In this document: positions 62,568-64,000 of the stretch, in pieces
How the letters are laid out: each line of letters starts with the position of its first letter
How positions within the stretch are numbered: position 1 is the stretch's first letter
NCBI RefSeq assembly: GCF_937770335.1
Contig: NZ_CALJHY010000011.1
Coordinates: 1-64,000, forward strand
Direction of reading: 5' to 3'
DNA: 64,000 nt
Origin: an uncultured Glaciecola sp.
GTDB lineage: Bacteria > Pseudomonadota > Gammaproteobacteria > Enterobacterales > Alteromonadaceae
Notes under the pieces: model-generated
The model's input: the letters and a program-made list of their open reading frames with translations, nothing else
What the model was told of the DNA's origin: nothing
Databases searched by the model: none
Program-made: the position numbers and the translations under genes

Positions 62568-63239
62568 CTAAAATGGGCAAACACATTCGCCCAGTATTCT
62601 TTGGCCTGTCACCGGATGGTCAAACTGCAGTTTTTCAGCGTGTAGCATAAGCCTATTGGCGGCATGTTGAGTTTGTTGCGTACCATATAAATCACACCCC
62701 AAAATAGGATGCCCTATATGTTGACTGTGGATACGCAACTGATGCGTTCTGCCGGTTTGGGGGTGGTAACTTACTCTTGTTGATAAAGGATGTTGTAAGC
62801 GTTCAAGCACTTGATAGTCCGTTTGCGCTTGCTTACCATACTTAACACAGGTTTTTAACCTTGGAAATAACAAAGGATCCTTTGCTATAGGCATATTAAT
62901 CTGCCCACTGTCATCAATCACGTGTCCGGCTATAATACTGACATAAGTCTTAACCACACTGCGCAATTCAAACTGCTTAGACAAGTTGGCATTCGCTTGC
63001 TTATTCAGGGCAATGAGCATGATCCCAGATGTCCCCAGATCTAAGCGATGCACCATCTTAGCACTCGGAAAATCCTGTAATAAGCGAAAGTGCACCGAAT
63101 CTTTATTCAATGGGTTTTTACCAGACAGGGATAACAAACCACTGGGTTTATTTATCATCAAAAAATGTGCATCTTGGAATAAAATGACTATTTTTTGCAA
63201 GCATTCTGGAGCAACAAAGTTATCAACAATCGCTTTCAT
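62568..63239 (-). CDS. rluA: RluA-family pseudouridine synthase
   Basis: RluA isomerises U746 of 23S rRNA and U32 of some tRNAs. The 223-residue protein is close to E. coli RluA in length and order: VILFQDAHFLMINKPSGLLS, the catalytic MVHRLDLGTSGIMLIALNK with the active-site Asp, then QTGRTHQLRIHSQHIGHPILG. The ATG at 63239 is preferred to a TTG three codons earlier. It is the last gene of a ygjP-yacL-rluA group. RluC/D-type paralogues have longer N-terminal S4 domains, which this lacks. Confidence 0.85.
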   Translation of the reverse strand: MKAIVDNFVAPECLQKIVILFQDAHFLMINKPSGLLSLSGKNPLNKDSVHFRLLQDFPSAKMVHRLDLGTSGIMLIALNKQANANLSKQFELRSVVKTYVSIIAGHVIDDSGQINMPIAKDPLLFPRLKTCVKYGKQAQTDYQVLERLQHPLSTRVSYHPQTGRTHQLRIHSQHIGHPILGCDLYGTQQTQHAANRLMLHAEKLQFDHPVTGQRILGECVCPF

Positions 63240-63269
63240 CTTAAGCAAGAACTCGAGTCATTTTTTTGC

Positions 63270-63638
63270 TTAATCGCTGGAAACAAAATCACGCCACGAT
63301 TCCAAAACTCCAGTGAAATCTTCAAGCCCACAACCCGCGATAGACTCTTGATCATATAACTCTGTTCCCTCTGGCAGTTCGTCTGGTGCATCAACATCTA
63401 AAATTTTAGACCTCGCTTCTACTTCATATGAGTCTAGTAACAAGTTTACATCATCGCCTTGCAGTAAAAACTCTTTAATTTGTCGGCTTTCTAGCTGCTG
63501 AATGGCATTAAATAACGCGTCCATCTTACTTTTATCAGTGCCTAGCTCTTGCGTAAACCACTGGGAAAAAGTCTCACTCCCCATTTCAAACTCTGCAACA
63601 GGGCTACCTTGTAGATCCCGAATAAATTGATAATTCAT
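63270..63638 (-). CDS. yacL: UPF0231 family protein YacL
   Basis: The 122-residue acidic protein MNYQFIRDLQGSPVAEFEMG aligns with E. coli YacL (MDYEFLRDITG...), including SQWFTQEL, LYDQESIAGCGLEDF and the ending SWRDFVSSD. The function is unknown. The second of two adjacent ATGs (63641, 63638) is used because it matches the family start and leaves 5 bp from GAGG. Its start lies within 8 bp of the upstream ygjP stop. Confidence 0.85.
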   Translation of the reverse strand: MNYQFIRDLQGSPVAEFEMGSETFSQWFTQELGTDKSKMDALFNAIQQLESRQIKEFLLQGDDVNLLLDSYEVEARSKILDVDAPDELPEGTELYDQESIAGCGLEDFTGVLESWRDFVSSD

Positions 63639-63645
63639 CATTGCC

Positions 63646-64000
63646 TCATGCTTTGTTAACAACCGACTGACGAGTATACACTTCACCCTTATCTTCCAAA
63701 TGAGTAAGATAGACTCGGACATCAAACTCTATTTGATGATAGTCAGGCATCATATGCCGGCAAAGTTGATAAAACGCTTTGTTATGGTCTTTTTCTTTTA
63801 AGTGTGCAAGTTCATGCACCACAATCATAGTAAGAAATTCAACCGGCGCATTTTTAAATAAAGTACTAATACGGATTTCATTCTTACTCTTTAGCTTCCC
63901 GCCCTGCACTCTTGTTACAAAGCTATGTAAACCTAGGGCATTATTGACCACATGAATTTTTTTATCGAAGACTATCTTACTTAATGGTTGTGACTTTTTA
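63646..64000 (-). CDS. ygjP: YgjP-like M48 metallopeptidase domain protein, partial
   Basis: The visible C-terminal 117 codons are open to the right edge of the window, so the gene starts beyond 64000. The key motif MIVVHELAHLKEKDH (HExxH zinc site) is followed by NKAFYQLCRHMMPDYHQIEFDVRVYL. ALGLHSFVTRVQGGKLKSKNEIRIS upstream matches YgjP/DUF45 proteins. A metal-dependent peptidase is predicted, but the substrate is unknown. It is probably the first gene of a ygjP-yacL-rluA operon. Confidence 0.88.
   Translation of the reverse strand, partial: KKSQPLSKIVFDKKIHVVNNALGLHSFVTRVQGGKLKSKNEIRISTLFKNAPVEFLTMIVVHELAHLKEKDHNKAFYQLCRHMMPDYHQIEFDVRVYLTHLEDKGEVYTRQSVVNKA

Overview
The window reads as a chromosomal segment of a marine gammaproteobacterium of the order Alteromonadales (Alteromonadaceae/Colwelliaceae-like). 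This rests on gene content and order, not on a search: the ftsB-ispD-ispF-truD-surE-pcm-yqaA-nlpD-rpoS run, the hslVU-ftsN-priA-rpmE-malic enzyme neighbourhood, rplU-rpmA-obg opposite ispB, fadBA, and a moderately AT-rich base composition with compact intergenic spaces. There are no rRNA or tRNA genes, no CRISPR array, no prophage and no complete insertion sequence.

Left third (1-24 kb). The start of nudF diverges from tolC, which carries two single-base frameshifts. A NaChBac-like cation channel and a PEP-CTERM-associated TPR lipoprotein (PrsT) follow on the minus strand. Next come the RNA helicase deaD, siroheme synthase cysG, a frameshifted transglutaminase-like gene, and a large secreted TolB-propeller/amidohydrolase protein. 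An accessory three-gene operon follows: a HlyD-type adaptor, a C39-peptidase ABC exporter and a solo LuxR-type HTH protein. It is preceded by an unusual triple repeat and has no visible substrate peptide. tamA-tamB, which insert outer-membrane proteins, close this part. A dispersed 12-bp motif, AAAGACACACCT or its complement, occurs nine times between 7.5 and 23.9 kb, including three in-frame copies inside tamB, and is essentially absent from the other 40 kb.

Middle (24-41 kb). hslV-hslU protease, ftsN, priA, rpmE, an NADP-type malic enzyme, the peroxide-defence pair ahpC-ahpF, a CYTH/CHAD triphosphatase, a TRIC/YicG-type channel and a bifunctional PutA that lacks the N-terminal DNA-binding domain. 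Perfect inverted repeats sit upstream of ahpC and putA and look like operators.

Right third (41-64 kb). An AsmA-like TIGR03545 protein leads into the ftsB-to-rpoS cluster, which links cell division, isoprenoid synthesis, tRNA modification, protein repair, envelope amidase control and the stationary-phase sigma factor. Then a small membrane protein, folA, obg, and a 780-bp gap holding a 104-bp element with 24-bp terminal inverted repeats and a candidate 41-residue secreted peptide. rpmA/rplU, ispB, a prolidase, the lytic transglycosylase slt, fadB-fadA (fatty acid beta-oxidation) and an rluA-yacL-ygjP group cut by the window edge complete it.

Most of the window is conserved housekeeping DNA. 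The parts worth a second look are the orphan export operon with its repeats, the GACACACCT repeat family, the inverted-repeat element at 52.6 kb, and the cluster of frameshifts in the first 10 kb, which may be real decay or sequence error.
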